NCBI GenBank assembly: GCA_019787685.1
Contig: JAHNUO010000005.1
Location: 1 to 64,000, forward strand
Length of the DNA stretch: 64,000 bases
From: Chiua virens
Lineage: Eukaryota > Basidiomycota > Agaricomycetes > Boletales > Boletaceae
Direction: 5' to 3'
Positions 47,013 to 57,235 of the stretch are shown in pieces. Both the position numbers and the translations under genes were made by a program. The notes beneath the pieces are model-generated. The model did no database searches and was not told the DNA's origin. It was given only the letters and a program-made list of their open reading frames with translations. Numbering within the stretch: position 1 is the first letter of the stretch; the number at the start of each line of letters is the position of its first letter.

Positions 47013-47563
47013 AATGTGTGTAGATCCAAGTCAAGGATTTGGACAATAGTTACTCGTGGTGGTATGCGCTTGCCAAGCCTCGCCACTAATACACAGCCAC
47101 AGAGCAGTACTTAAGCGAGACTTGCCCCTGTCTCTGTCCTTGTCCGCACCCTCCGTTGCACTCACCTACATCACAACACTAGAGTGTGTACCTAAATCCT
47201 TGAAAGCTCAACTTTACCGGCATTGGCACGGACTCTCGATCGATCTATTTGCGTAGACTGTGCTGCGCTCTACCCACGCCGCCACTGCCCAACGTGACGT
47301 ACTCGACGTACCATTCCTCTGAGGATCTTGACATCAAATGACACTTCGTTCTAAGTATTTTCCGCCAGTGTGGCCTGCCACCACTATCCATCAACATACA
47401 GCCATAGGCTCTGAAGTCAAGGTATCCAAGGCAATGGAATGCCACTCAATGCCACATGTTCAGTCTATGTAAATAATGAACGGGACTCCCAATAAGTCCA
47501 ATGTACCAGGACCGCGTCAGAATATGAAAAAGGATGTCATAAAAATGCTCAAGAAAAAAAGTG
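47013..47563. other. Intergenic region upstream of XRN1
   Basis: Contains the XRN1 promoter on the minus strand and the tRNA 3' flank. No gene is seen. A T-run-like AAAAAAA at about 47554-47560 on the plus strand lies just past the tRNA 3' end and would be a Pol III T-tract terminator on the minus strand. Confidence 0.5.
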
Positions 47564-47636
47564 TGGTTCAGCCCAGGATCGAACTGGGAACCTTCTGTGT
47601 GTGAGACAGAAATCATAACCATTAGACCACTGAACC
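47564..47636 (-). tRNA. tRNA-Val (anticodon CAC)
   Basis: On the minus strand 73 nt fold as a cloverleaf: acceptor stem GGTTCAG pairs with CTGAACC, discriminator A, D-loop with GGTCTAATGGTT, anticodon stem TCTGT/ACAGA with loop CTCACAC (anticodon CAC), T-arm CCCAGTTCGATCCTGGG. No intron. A run of seven T follows within a few bases on the minus strand, fitting a Pol III terminator. CCA is not encoded, as usual for eukaryotes. Confidence 0.96.
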
Positions 47637-47720
47637 TCTGCTAATGCCTCAGTTATGCTCCATTAGGTCGCTTCGAGATGCGAAAACGACGAATTGAACC
47701 TTAAACAAGTGTAAAGAACA

Positions 47721-49812
47721 CTACTTCTTTCCTTTTTCCGGACCAAAGAAGTTCAGCAATCCTCCCCGTTTAGGGGCCCCTCCTCTGGTCTTTGGAGAGG
47801 GTTTTGCTTTAGGCTTTCCAGTATTTTCCTCCTTGGGTACTACCTTTGCCTTTGCCTTCGCCTCCTCAACCTTGGGCTCCGAAACTTTCTTCGTCTCCTT
47901 CACCTTCCCCTTGGTCTTTGCCTTCGTCTCAAAGTCTTCTTCCTCGACTGACTCGTACGAGGAATAGTCTTCCGTCTCTATCATACAGTGTGAAACACCA
48001 CCCGCAAGGACTGACTGATGGAACAACATACGCATATAACCCTTGGCATCCGTCGTGGTCCGACTTTTGATGACCCTGCGTTTCTTCACTCCATTACGGC
48101 CAACAGGGAGGACCTTGCGCGGCTTCCTCTTCTTCGGTGGGGCCGGTATGTCCTCAGATTCCTCTCCTTCGCTGGTTACAGGCGGCGCTGTCGTTTCCTT
48201 CTCGAGTCGGTTGTCCTCTTCCTCCGACTCTTCCTCCTCAGGCTGTGGACGGACTTTGCTAACTCTAGGCACATGGTCAACTTCGTCTACTTGCCTGATT
48301 AGTAATGGAATACGGGGTCGATTGGAAAGGCGCACCATCATCAATATCCATCATGGCTCGCAAGCTCGTCTCGGAATCTGATGCTATGGTGCTCCTCCTT
48401 TTGAGGCGTCGCTGCCCAAGCATGCGAACCTGAGCTTCCTCATCGTCCTCGTCTGAAGATATTACCCCTTTCTTGGCAGATGACCATTCGACGGCAGCAC
48501 TGGATTTTGCTTTCGCTGAGGACGCCTCTGAATCCGATTCCATATCCGTGCCTAGATGTGGTTTTCTCTTTGTGCCCCGCTGAATGGAGCTTAGTCGGGT
48601 GTTTTACCGAAGAAACGAGTGGTTCACCTTCTGGACATCGCCACCAGCTTTAAAACCAGCTCTGTCTTTGAGGACCGGCGGCTTCGTAAGTTCCGTTTTC
48701 TTGTTGGTCAAGGAACCTGGGATAGTTGTAAACGAATCCTGCTTTAGCTTAGGAATCTTTTCTTCCTTTGCTTTAAACCAATCGAGTTTCCCTGAAGGTT
48801 TTAATTTGTCTTTAGGTTCGGTTTTCACTAGTGTCGTAAGAGAACTTTGTCCTTTCTTATCCGACAATGATTTGCTTTTTGTCGACTGCTGTTCTGCCTT
48901 TGTTGGAGCTGCAGCTTTCGGTGCTGTCCTGGAAGGCGCATCCAAGGTTGTTTTGGACGAGGACGCGGTAGTATGGTGAACAATTCCAGCTTTGAGCTGG
49001 AAGAGAGACATCAATCGATAAGGGAAAAGATACAGCTACACATCCACTTGACTGACCTTGACATGAGGCCCAGTAATTTTCCCAACGATAGAGAGTGATT
49101 GCAGTCCACGTTTGACGTCCATTTCATGGACCTTGAAAGTCGGAGCACAGACGAGCCCAGCATCCTGCACTGCCGTGTTATATGATGTCGCGGCAATTCA
49201 TATATACGCACCTGAAGCCGCGAAGGAGACAAACTGTATATGTGAACCGAATGTATGCGGACGAACTGTGACATTGTCTCTAGAGGACAGTAAGAATGAA
49301 TATGTAATGCTTTATAGAGCAAAAATACACACCATTCAGCGCAGACGCGTCCACCAGCAGCACCCTGCTCTGATACACCACGTCCGTCTCCTGCTCGTCT
49401 TCCTCAAACTCGAGATCCAAATCCATGGCAGTGCCAGACTGTTGCGCTTCTGTTTCCGCCCGTCGGCTGGCAGTCAAGGCGGGGAGCTCTCCGGAAACGA
49501 GGTATGTAGGTACAGCTGGCATCTCCTTGTCGTCGCGTACGGCGTCATAGTACGATTTCAACTCGCTGTTTCAGACAACCATCAACAAAATGAACGAGAT
49601 CGTAGAAATACGTCCAAGGGCAAACGCACTTCTTTGCATCGTTGACGTGAATTCCCAGTTCGCGGCTGAGTGACCTGAAAGTCACCTGGGAAAGCGTCGC
49701 AGTGTCAATGAGCAGATGAGGCGTCGGGTAGGGCGCGAGAAGAGCATACAATGCTTCGGTCGACGAACAGTTCCTTGTCGAGAAAGTCCCTGGCTCTTTT
49801 TGTTATTGTCAT
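47721..49812 (-). CDS. DNA polymerase delta subunit 3 (POLD3/Cdc27)
   Basis: Accessory subunit of DNA polymerase delta, nuclear, with roles in lagging-strand synthesis and break-induced repair. Start ATG 49810-49812 (MTITKRARDFLDKELFVDRS). The N-terminal winged-helix part has FRSLSRELGIHVNDAKKEL and YYDAVR, followed by PTYLVSGELP and LQSLSIVGKITGPHVKL, typical of the family. The rest is disordered and Lys/Glu/Ser-rich. The C-terminus GGLLNFFGPEKGKK contains a PCNA-interaction-like box: FF is present, but the usual leading Gln is not, reading GGLLNFFG. About six short introns are needed; all joins checked keep the frame. The tRNA lies just downstream. Confidence 0.85.
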
Positions 49813-50357
49813 CGTGGTGCAAGAGGAAAGTAATTGCGACGCGTTTGTGGCGTCCTTGATCGAGTAAGGTAGTACATATTGTCATTACCCTTTGAAAAAT
49901 CGAACTTTCGACCATTTCTCACCTCACACTACGTGTTTTGCGAAACCGCGACAATGAGTCATTCAATAACCGGTCAGGGCCTCTGAGGGAATGGAGCATC
50001 CTGCTAGTTCTGAGACGGCGTTCCATAATATCACCTGGACCAGTGATCATCTGAGACGGTACTTCGCAACACTTGCGTCAGATGCTTATGTGGGACGTCG
50101 CACTCCTCCATTTTATAGCCCTGCTGCCGCCCACCACTTAGTACCAGCCTGAGTTCTCGGACTCCTTTTGTTTGACTGATTTCAGTGTGGAACTTCGCTA
50201 TTAGACGAGTGTTCCAGTGGCCCGCTGTGGCTATTGTCGACCAACTTGAAATTAGGCACAAAAGCCATCGCATGATTACGGACTGATCGATAGCCGCGAG
50301 TGCGCTTTGTTCCATCTTTTTTGGAGGAGCCATTGACTCTTCAGTATCACTGCCATC
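49813..50357. other. Divergent intergenic region
   Basis: Between the starts of POLD3 (-) and the unknown gene at 50358 (+). Holds both promoters; no coding signal of its own. Confidence 0.4.
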
Positions 50358-51400
50358 ATGTCGCTCAAAGAGTCGAACAATGTGGTCCGCAAGACTGGGC
50401 TTATCTCTCCGAAGGCAGGTCGTCTATTATTTTCTTTTTTTAATGATACATTAGCAGGTTCCGAGCCCTCCAACCCTCGGTTTATCGGCGAGGCAGTCCG
50501 TCTACGCAAGACCTTGCTCAAGGAAGACTCGGGGGGTTCACATAACAAGACGACTGAAGAAGAAAATGATCCCGTCCGAGTTATGACATTCCAGAACACA
50601 CTCATTACAGCACTCCTGCCTTCCGAATCCCTTCCCGACCATTATGCTCCTCAATGCCGACACAGGTTGGTTACGATGCCTGCCAAATGACGAACGAAGG
50701 ATAGGGGCGGATAAGAATCGACAAAGGGGCATGCTGGAAACCGATCTCATTGGAGTGCTGATATTCTAGCGATCGACATACAGGTCGAGTCAGAGCTGCT
50801 CTCCATGGCGGACAGCGTCTGACTAAACATCACTTAGTCCCCGGCCAAGTGAAGCAAGTTTATGCGGAATCCCCTCATCTCTCCCATGAGACTGCGGCGG
50901 TCAATACATCCCCGTGGAGGTTCTGTATGCATGCACGGTGATACAGGTTTACAGGTCCCAGTAGTAAGGTGCCTACGTCATACTAGCCACTGGCTTTGTA
51001 CTCCAAGGGCAAAACACGCAGAGGAAGGCTATCCACGGTCTCTGAGGAGGTAAAGCGATTATATGTTAAACATCATGAAGGTCTTCGTCTCGGTCACGTT
51101 CGTGCTCTGATCATATCCTATGGTATCCCAAAATATATTTCCGGTACTGATGCAATCATGTCAAGTGTATGATGGAAGATGAGTCGCTAAAACGGTGTGT
51201 TCGATGTGTCCCGAAATCAAGAATAAAGTGGCTATTGTGGGTCCAGGGTATGAAGCAAATCAGCTCGGAGGCGGGTCAAAATGGTACGAACAGTGAGCAA
51301 GGGCAGGAATCGCGAACGTGCTTGTTCTCGTGGATCGTACCGTGTGAATTTCTTGAACAACACACCCAACACCTGTCCGAAGTACTAGCTATGTAAAAAA
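50358..51400 (+). CDS. Unrecognised lineage-specific protein, possibly decayed
   Basis: ATG at 50358 gives MSLKESNNVVRKTGLISPKA. A short intron (GTCGTC...TTAGCAG) can then be removed in frame to continue GSEPSNPRFIGEAVRLRKTL and VRVMTFQNTLITALLPSE, ending the first good block at about 50665. Downstream pieces such as QVYAESPHLSHETAAVNTSP (50850-50930) look protein-like, but stops fall between them, and I could not join them convincingly. No domain is recognised; it could be a fungal orphan gene with several introns or a decaying copy. Confidence 0.4.
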
Positions 51401-51500
51401 GTCATCACAGAAGTTTCAGCCAGTTCCACATCACCATTTCTGACCACGCTTCATGTTACCCTGGGGGGTGGTATGGAAAGCTCGGATGGGGAGGCATATA

Positions 51501-53019
51501 CTAGTACGGCCCAGGTATGTAATGTGGAGGCCCCGGCGGAGGGTAATACATGTGGTATGGGTAGGGCAGTGGCAGTGAATAACCGACGGACCCTGGGAGC
51601 GTATGGACACTAGTGCCTTGGCAGTGCATAGCTGGCGCGACTCGGTCGCCTGGGGTCATCTGGCCAGAACTTGAGGTGGCGAATGTGGCCGGGGTGTGAG
51701 TTGATGGTACCTTCATCTGCTTGTTCTCGGCGAAATGTGCGTTGTTTGGTGGGTCAGATGTGGTGACCAATTCTACTCCTGATGTCTGTATTAGTGGTAT
51801 ATCAGTCACAGTCAACCTGATAATCAGGCATCACCCACAAGCGCATTCGCCCATACTTTCATGCGTACGTCCGTAAGCTCGATATAACTCCCCGTTGTCG
51901 GATTCCTCCATACCCGTTTACCTTCAAACATTGGAAAGTTCCCCACCGGATATTCTTTTTCTAACGCCACATGGGCAGCGCTACGTTTCTCAGCCATCTC
52001 CATCTGCATTTTATTGTTCACGTCAGCGCATTCATGGTGTAATGTTGAAGGCTAGACTTACAATTTGCCCCTTCATAGTAGTAGTTGCGATCTGATCGCA
52101 TTCCACATTGAAGTCAAATGGTTGCTCAACATGGTCAGTGCGCCCGGTATCCCAAGCCTAGCACAGTACGAAGGCGAAGGTCAGAAATCAGTTGAACATA
52201 CTAAGGTTGCCGATAACTCACCTCTTCTTCTTTCATCGGCTTGGGAAAGCGCAGCCAGACAATGATATTGTCCTTGACCCGGGATTTCGTGACTGCTTCG
52301 ACAAGCGCATCAAAACCAGCACGATCAGCAATCTTCTTGTGCGGTGCTGATTTTGCCTCTTTATCAAATTTCCACTCGAATTCCGACACGGGGAGGAGGG
52401 CCTCGCGGCAAGGGAGAGCCTTGGCAACTTCACACTGAAAGTCGGCAAAAGAGCGGGACACGTTAAATTTGAACGGACCCTCGTTAGCAGTGGTCGTGGT
52501 CGTGGTCATTTCTCCTGGTTTACCGTATCGTTTTGGTTCGCTTACTGTCTCTGTCGAAAACACCTGCATATGGACTGTAAAACCTCGAGGAACACCGGGT
52601 GTCCGAGCCGGATCTGCGTTGGTCTTCGACTTCGCTTTGTCCTCAACCTTGGAGGGGGCATCCCGGCGAGGTTTTTTGGTCAGGCGCCTAGCAGGCTTTC
52701 CCCTGTGCGTGTCTTCATTTCGCTCAGGCTGCTTCCGCTTGGGCTCTTTGTAGTAGATAAATTTGAGAGATGTCGTTGTGGAACCTGTGACGTAAGGAAG
52801 GACTTGGCGCTAGATATCTACAACGGAAGAGCACATTGGATTGAAGTACCTTGATTATTGGCAATATGGTAATTGAGACTGCTATCGCAAATTTCAACTT
52901 GCGGATTTGAGTCTGAAGTCCTGCCAACATCTGAGACCACTGCGCCAGTGGGCTACTTGGTGCTCAAAAGAGTGACTATATGCGCGTTGAATAGTCACGT
53001 ACCTTACTATCCACTCCAT
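51501..53019 (-). CDS. Conserved mushroom hypothetical protein (multi-copy-type family)
   Basis: Start ATG 53017-53019 (MEWIVR), then through short introns TSDSNPQVEICDSSLNYHIA, STTTSLKFIYYKEPKRKQPE, a basic linker, a PPFKFNVS-type segment starting GPFKFNVSRSFADFQCEVAK, then AWDTGRTDHVEQPFDFNVE and EKEYPVGNFPMFEGKRVW. The C-terminus is Pro/Tyr-rich (YSLPLPYPYHMYYPPPGPP) with TAG at 51501-51503. I recognise the block order (YYK.P, FxVxxSF, WDTG, FDFN, YPxGNxP) as that of a hypothetical-protein family seen in many copies in agaric genomes, often near repeats. No catalytic motif or function is evident. Every inferred splice keeps the frame. Confidence 0.6.
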
Positions 53020-53700
53020 TTGTAACGTTTGTGGGTTCAGATATCCCCTGGAAAAAGTGGTTTTTAAGTAGTCGAGTCGAGCCGAGAGTCCTAGTACACA
53101 CCGCGACCTTCTTCACCCTACCGTCAGGGATGCGAAGCTTGTCATTGCGGTTCGTAGATTGGCATGTGCCAATAGCTTGGTCCCCTCCGGACAAAATTTT
53201 CTTGTTCTTGTCATTGCCAGTCATGTCGTGCTTGTGGATAGCCAATGTTCTTGGTGCGATGTAGCTCGCGACGAGACTCGGACGCATCGTCCTAGGGTCA
53301 TTCCTATATTTGGTTCGCGCAGTGATATTATTTTCGCACGTTGCTGCAAACCGTTGAAGATAGCCCCCATGGCCACCAGAAGTACCGGATCCTGAATCGT
53401 GGTCGTTGAAGGAAGGGGGTGGCTCCAGCTTCTTCATCAGAATTAACGACAGGCAGGAACGCATGTAGGGTGATGGGCGAATTTCCTCATGTTTTATGGA
53501 TGGCATAACCCACTGGCAATCCTCAGTTGATGGGATGAAGATGCAGAGCGATAGACGGATTGTAGTAAAGGTGAGGAATTTGCGCATAACTGTATCCTGT
53601 CGGACTCATGATTCGAACGTCCATTCCCTGCCCCCCTCGCGAGGGATTATCCAGGGAACTTTGAACGTTCGCGTCCTTTGATTGCCAAATATCCCTCCCA
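53020..53700. other. Intergenic region
   Basis: No supported gene; the frames here have no family resemblance. Probably promoter of the minus-strand hypothetical gene plus decayed sequence. Confidence 0.35.
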
Positions 53701-53759
53701 CTCGAAATAGTGCGTCTCTCGTTGCGATGTCTAAAGATCTAATAGATTAGGGTGCTGAC

Positions 53760-54366
53760 TCTCGTCAGTTCCCCCACTACGTTGGATCACCCGCTTCCGA
53801 CTCTTCGAAAGTGACTTGGAAGAAAAACTCCTTGCGTACATATTGGATACCGATCTCGAAGTACGCGCTATTCTGAATCCATTGCCAGTTCGAGGCCTAC
53901 GGGTCAGTCAAAGAAGCGCAACCTGACATACGCGCGGTCGATGGAGCCCCTCGCGCCCATGCCCTCATTACAAGCCCCGCCGCCGCCCGAACCAAACTGT
54001 CCGTTTCGCGTCATCTCGGGTCTCTACTCGACCTTGGTGCACGCAAGGCGGTCGGACACTCACACCTGGATGTCACTACAGCCACCAATGCGATGAGTGT
54101 AGGTTCACTACTAGTTTTCTGGGACTCCAGCTCTGGATCTAGACGAACCACCCTATGATCCCTGGCCATACGACAGCCATTACTCGCATGACTATGATTA
54201 TCAAGGTGGGCGTAGAGGGCGCCGGCGTGACTTGTATTGTGGCTACTGCGATTACGATGGAGGATACTTCTGGAGGTCACGAATACCATTAGGAGAACAT
54301 CAAGACGCAGACATAGTTTCAGAGGACTCGAATACTACATACCATGATGATGCTGTATTCGAATAA
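53760..54366 (+). other. Possible short multi-exon coding region, unrecognised
   Basis: Three protein-like blocks lie in order: PPLRWITRFRLFESDLEEKL (from 53770), a Pro-rich MEPLAPMPSLQAPPPPEPNC (53941 on), and LDLDEPPYDPWPYDSHYSHD (54130 on), the last ending in a TAA at 54364-54366 after an acidic tail. Each block is shorter than 100 codons and would need introns to join. The mixture of Asp/Tyr/Pro suggests a disordered protein. It may equally be the remains of a gene. Confidence 0.3.
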
Positions 54367-54815
54367 GTGCAATATATTCTTGTGCATTACAGTACTGATG
54401 TGTTCGAGCGTGCACGACCAAATATCAAAAGTAAACTTTTTATCAGAACATATGAGTTTCTAGACTTGATCGTGTATACTCGAGTGGGCATTAGCATCGC
54501 CAGCACGGGTTATAGGATTTATACGGCGGTACATGACTATACATACATCATGACAGGCATGTTCTAATGAACGTACGAGCATCACTTTGGCTTTCTGCGA
54601 TTTTTTTTTTTCGTACAAACCACGCGCTACGTTGCTCACTCCTCTCGTTTCCTTACTCCCTGAAGAATCAGTTGTCGAAACAAGCTTGAAAGCACAGTGC
54701 CTGTTTGCCATTGGAATTATTTATACTGCAGTGAGCTTTCGAGCCTACTCATCTGCTAGAGCACTTCATTTAGCTGCGAGAATCGTTTTGCTTCCGTCGG
54801 AAACCACAACAAAGT
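54367..54815. other. Intergenic region
   Basis: No coding signal beyond chance; a T-run at about 54600-54610. Lies between the possible small gene (+) and the 3' end of the HNH gene (-). Confidence 0.35.
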
Positions 54816-56164
54816 TCATATACAGTCAGTGCTATCACGGGCACATGTTACATCTGCTGAGGTGACTGCCTCTGCCCAATCCGAAACCTTCTCCTCCAAT
54901 TGCCTTCGCTCGGTCTCCTGTCCTTTCTCCCGAGCCTCCTTCCAAAATGCTTTTACCCTCTCAGGTGGCATGAGGATATATGGCAAGATCGTAAGGTCGT
55001 CAAAGCAGGTCATCTACACTGTCTTCATATCTCGCACGATGTTTGGCAACACGATTGTCACGTTCGAAATCTTGTTCTTGCTTCCTTTTGCTCGGGCCAG
55101 CCTGAGCTTGCCCTTCCTTGGCTGCCTTATCAGTTTTTTCTGGTCCATTCTTAGTCCCTTCGGGATAGAACTGGGACTTCCACCCTTCACAGCACTCCCG
55201 CAGTGTCGGAGTGCCAAAATTGCGAAGTATGGCTCTACCATAGACGGCATCGAACAGAATATCTGGGGGCCAATCTGCATAATGACCAGAATCCATGGCG
55301 GGCATCCTGACTGGCGAACCTGAAGGGATTGTCCTATCGCCAAAGTATTCCTCCCCGCCAGGAACAAAAGCATGTGCAGTGCAGAGTTTTGTCTGCGGAG
55401 ACGACAAGTGCGGGTCAACATCAGCACTGGTCATGGCGAAATTAGGGGTCTGATCATAAAAGCAGTCAGGTATCAGTCAACTTGAAACAAGATGAAGGCA
55501 TTGCGTACGACCAGGAATGCAAAGTATTTCCCAAAATTAACATGACCAGTTGGGTTTAAAAGGATACCATTCCGCACACTGTCGATCTCAATCACTAGGT
55601 CAGTCCCCGTGGGGATCACGACTTTGATGGCGGGTATATTGCACAATATACTATGCACAGTAAGTAAAGAATAAGCAATCAATCCAAAGAATGAATATTA
55701 CGCACATCGTTCCCTTTGCTATGTCGCAGGAGATGTGCCGCTTGCACAGTACGCATACCTGTCAAAACGCATGTTCCATCCCGATCTCTAACCTGGCTAC
55801 TGAATGGGCTTCTCCCGGGTGTAGCAGCGCTAGAATATTGTGTCGCTTTCTCCATGGAGAGGTCGATCGGGTACATTGTATTCCTTCCTTCTTCAGTCAT
55901 GTGATAGTAGAGATCCATGGAGGCAGCCGGTAGGTTATTGTCAGGTATGTCATAGTTCGGCGAGTCAGCGGTGGTTGAAAGGACACCTTGCGTGCCAACA
56001 ACAACGCTGGTGGCATACTGGATCCATTTGTAGGGATTTTGAGCAAATTGCATCTTGTGGAGCAACTCAACGGGAAAGGTGAGGATATGGACCCAGCCCC
56101 ATGTGGGAGACTGAGGGTCACAACGGAACATAGAGTGTACTCGGATCTCCGGGTTTTCAGCCAT
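54816..56164 (-). CDS. HNH endonuclease-domain protein
   Basis: Start ATG 56162-56164. An N-terminal part (FRCDPQSPTWGWVHILTFP) leads to a HNH_2-type domain: RDRDGTCVLTG, then QAAHLLRHSKGND, and after a short intron SVRNGILLNPTGHVNFGKYF. The H-N-H positions (AAH, RNG, NPTGH) are all present. A middle region starting MTSADVDPHLS, a Lys/Gln-rich basic segment and a helical tail (MPPERVKAFWKEAREKGQE) follow. Proteins of this kind are numerous in agarics and are usually annotated as HNH nuclease domain-containing; a role in selfish elements or defence is possible but unproven. In the tail SVDDLL runs into TGA at 55000-55002 and the continuation DDLTILPYILMPPERV is one base later (site CTT TGA C). 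Confidence 0.78.
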
Positions 56165-57235
56165 TTATGGGGAGACAGTGATTGCAGGATAAGGGTATGG
56201 TATGAAGGAGGATATGTAGTGCCAGATGACCAAGAGGCTCATTCGAAGATTTGGTTTGACTTGGATGTGGGCGTATGCTGACGAGCTTCAAGTTACCTGG
56301 CAGAGACAAGGGTAGAATGATCTCTTGGATGGTCTGGGTTCCGTACAGCCTGAGTGCCACAGGGTGGCGTAGAGGCACTTTGGAGGAGCCAGTTAGGTGC
56401 GGGCGTGCAGTCGGCGAGGAATGGTAAGGCACTGTACACGAGCGGAGGAGATTGTCTGCTGGGTAGTCCAGGTTCCATACAATATGTCGCAAGATGACTC
56501 AAAAGCGCGGAATGGTTGGTTTTATGCAGCTGAGTGCGATGAAAAGTTGGCCTACCTCGAGTCCCAGTGAGATGAGCGAGAACAGATTCAAAGACAGGGG
56601 CAAGTCCCGGAGAGTCCGATCGTACTCGATCTGTGGCTGTGAATCAGGATTTCAGCTGAAACATTCAATTTCCACTTATCTCTCCTTGATTCGTGGATAT
56701 CTGAATATCCAAGCCCTCTGAGAATTCCCTCGGCGAGATTGAACCAGTAACTTCTCCAGTTCGATTACAGCCTACCAGGGATGATCTCATTCTACTAGCT
56801 GTATTTGTCAGAAACAATTGATGATGAATAACCTAGAGGGGCGACCGTCGCTTTCCACGCCGTTTTAGAACGAATATGACGAGCCTCGAGGAAGACTAAA
56901 GCCTCGTCAGGCACTACCTTCCAGATCTACAGTATACATATACATCTGAATCACCCCTGAATCCCTGATGTTGGCGCGATGAAAGTTGAGACGGATCAGG
57001 ACACCTTACGTACCATCGTCCCCATTAAGATCGCGTGAGGCGAAAAGGACGAGCCTTCCACACTAATTCAACCAAATGTGTACTACGATGACCACATTAT
57101 ATATCACGCATATAAGTACGATATTTAGGCTAGTCGACAGAGTTGAGCAATTTGGTATATTTCGAAAGTGCAGAACAAGAACGAATCACAACAAGTCGAG
57201 AACAACAAAGCAAAAACGGCACGATCATAATACAC
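56165..57235. other. Intergenic region, 1.1 kb
   Basis: Upstream of the HNH gene and past the end of the next minus-strand gene. Frames at 56157-56502 show no family. No RNA or repeat is seen. Confidence 0.35.
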
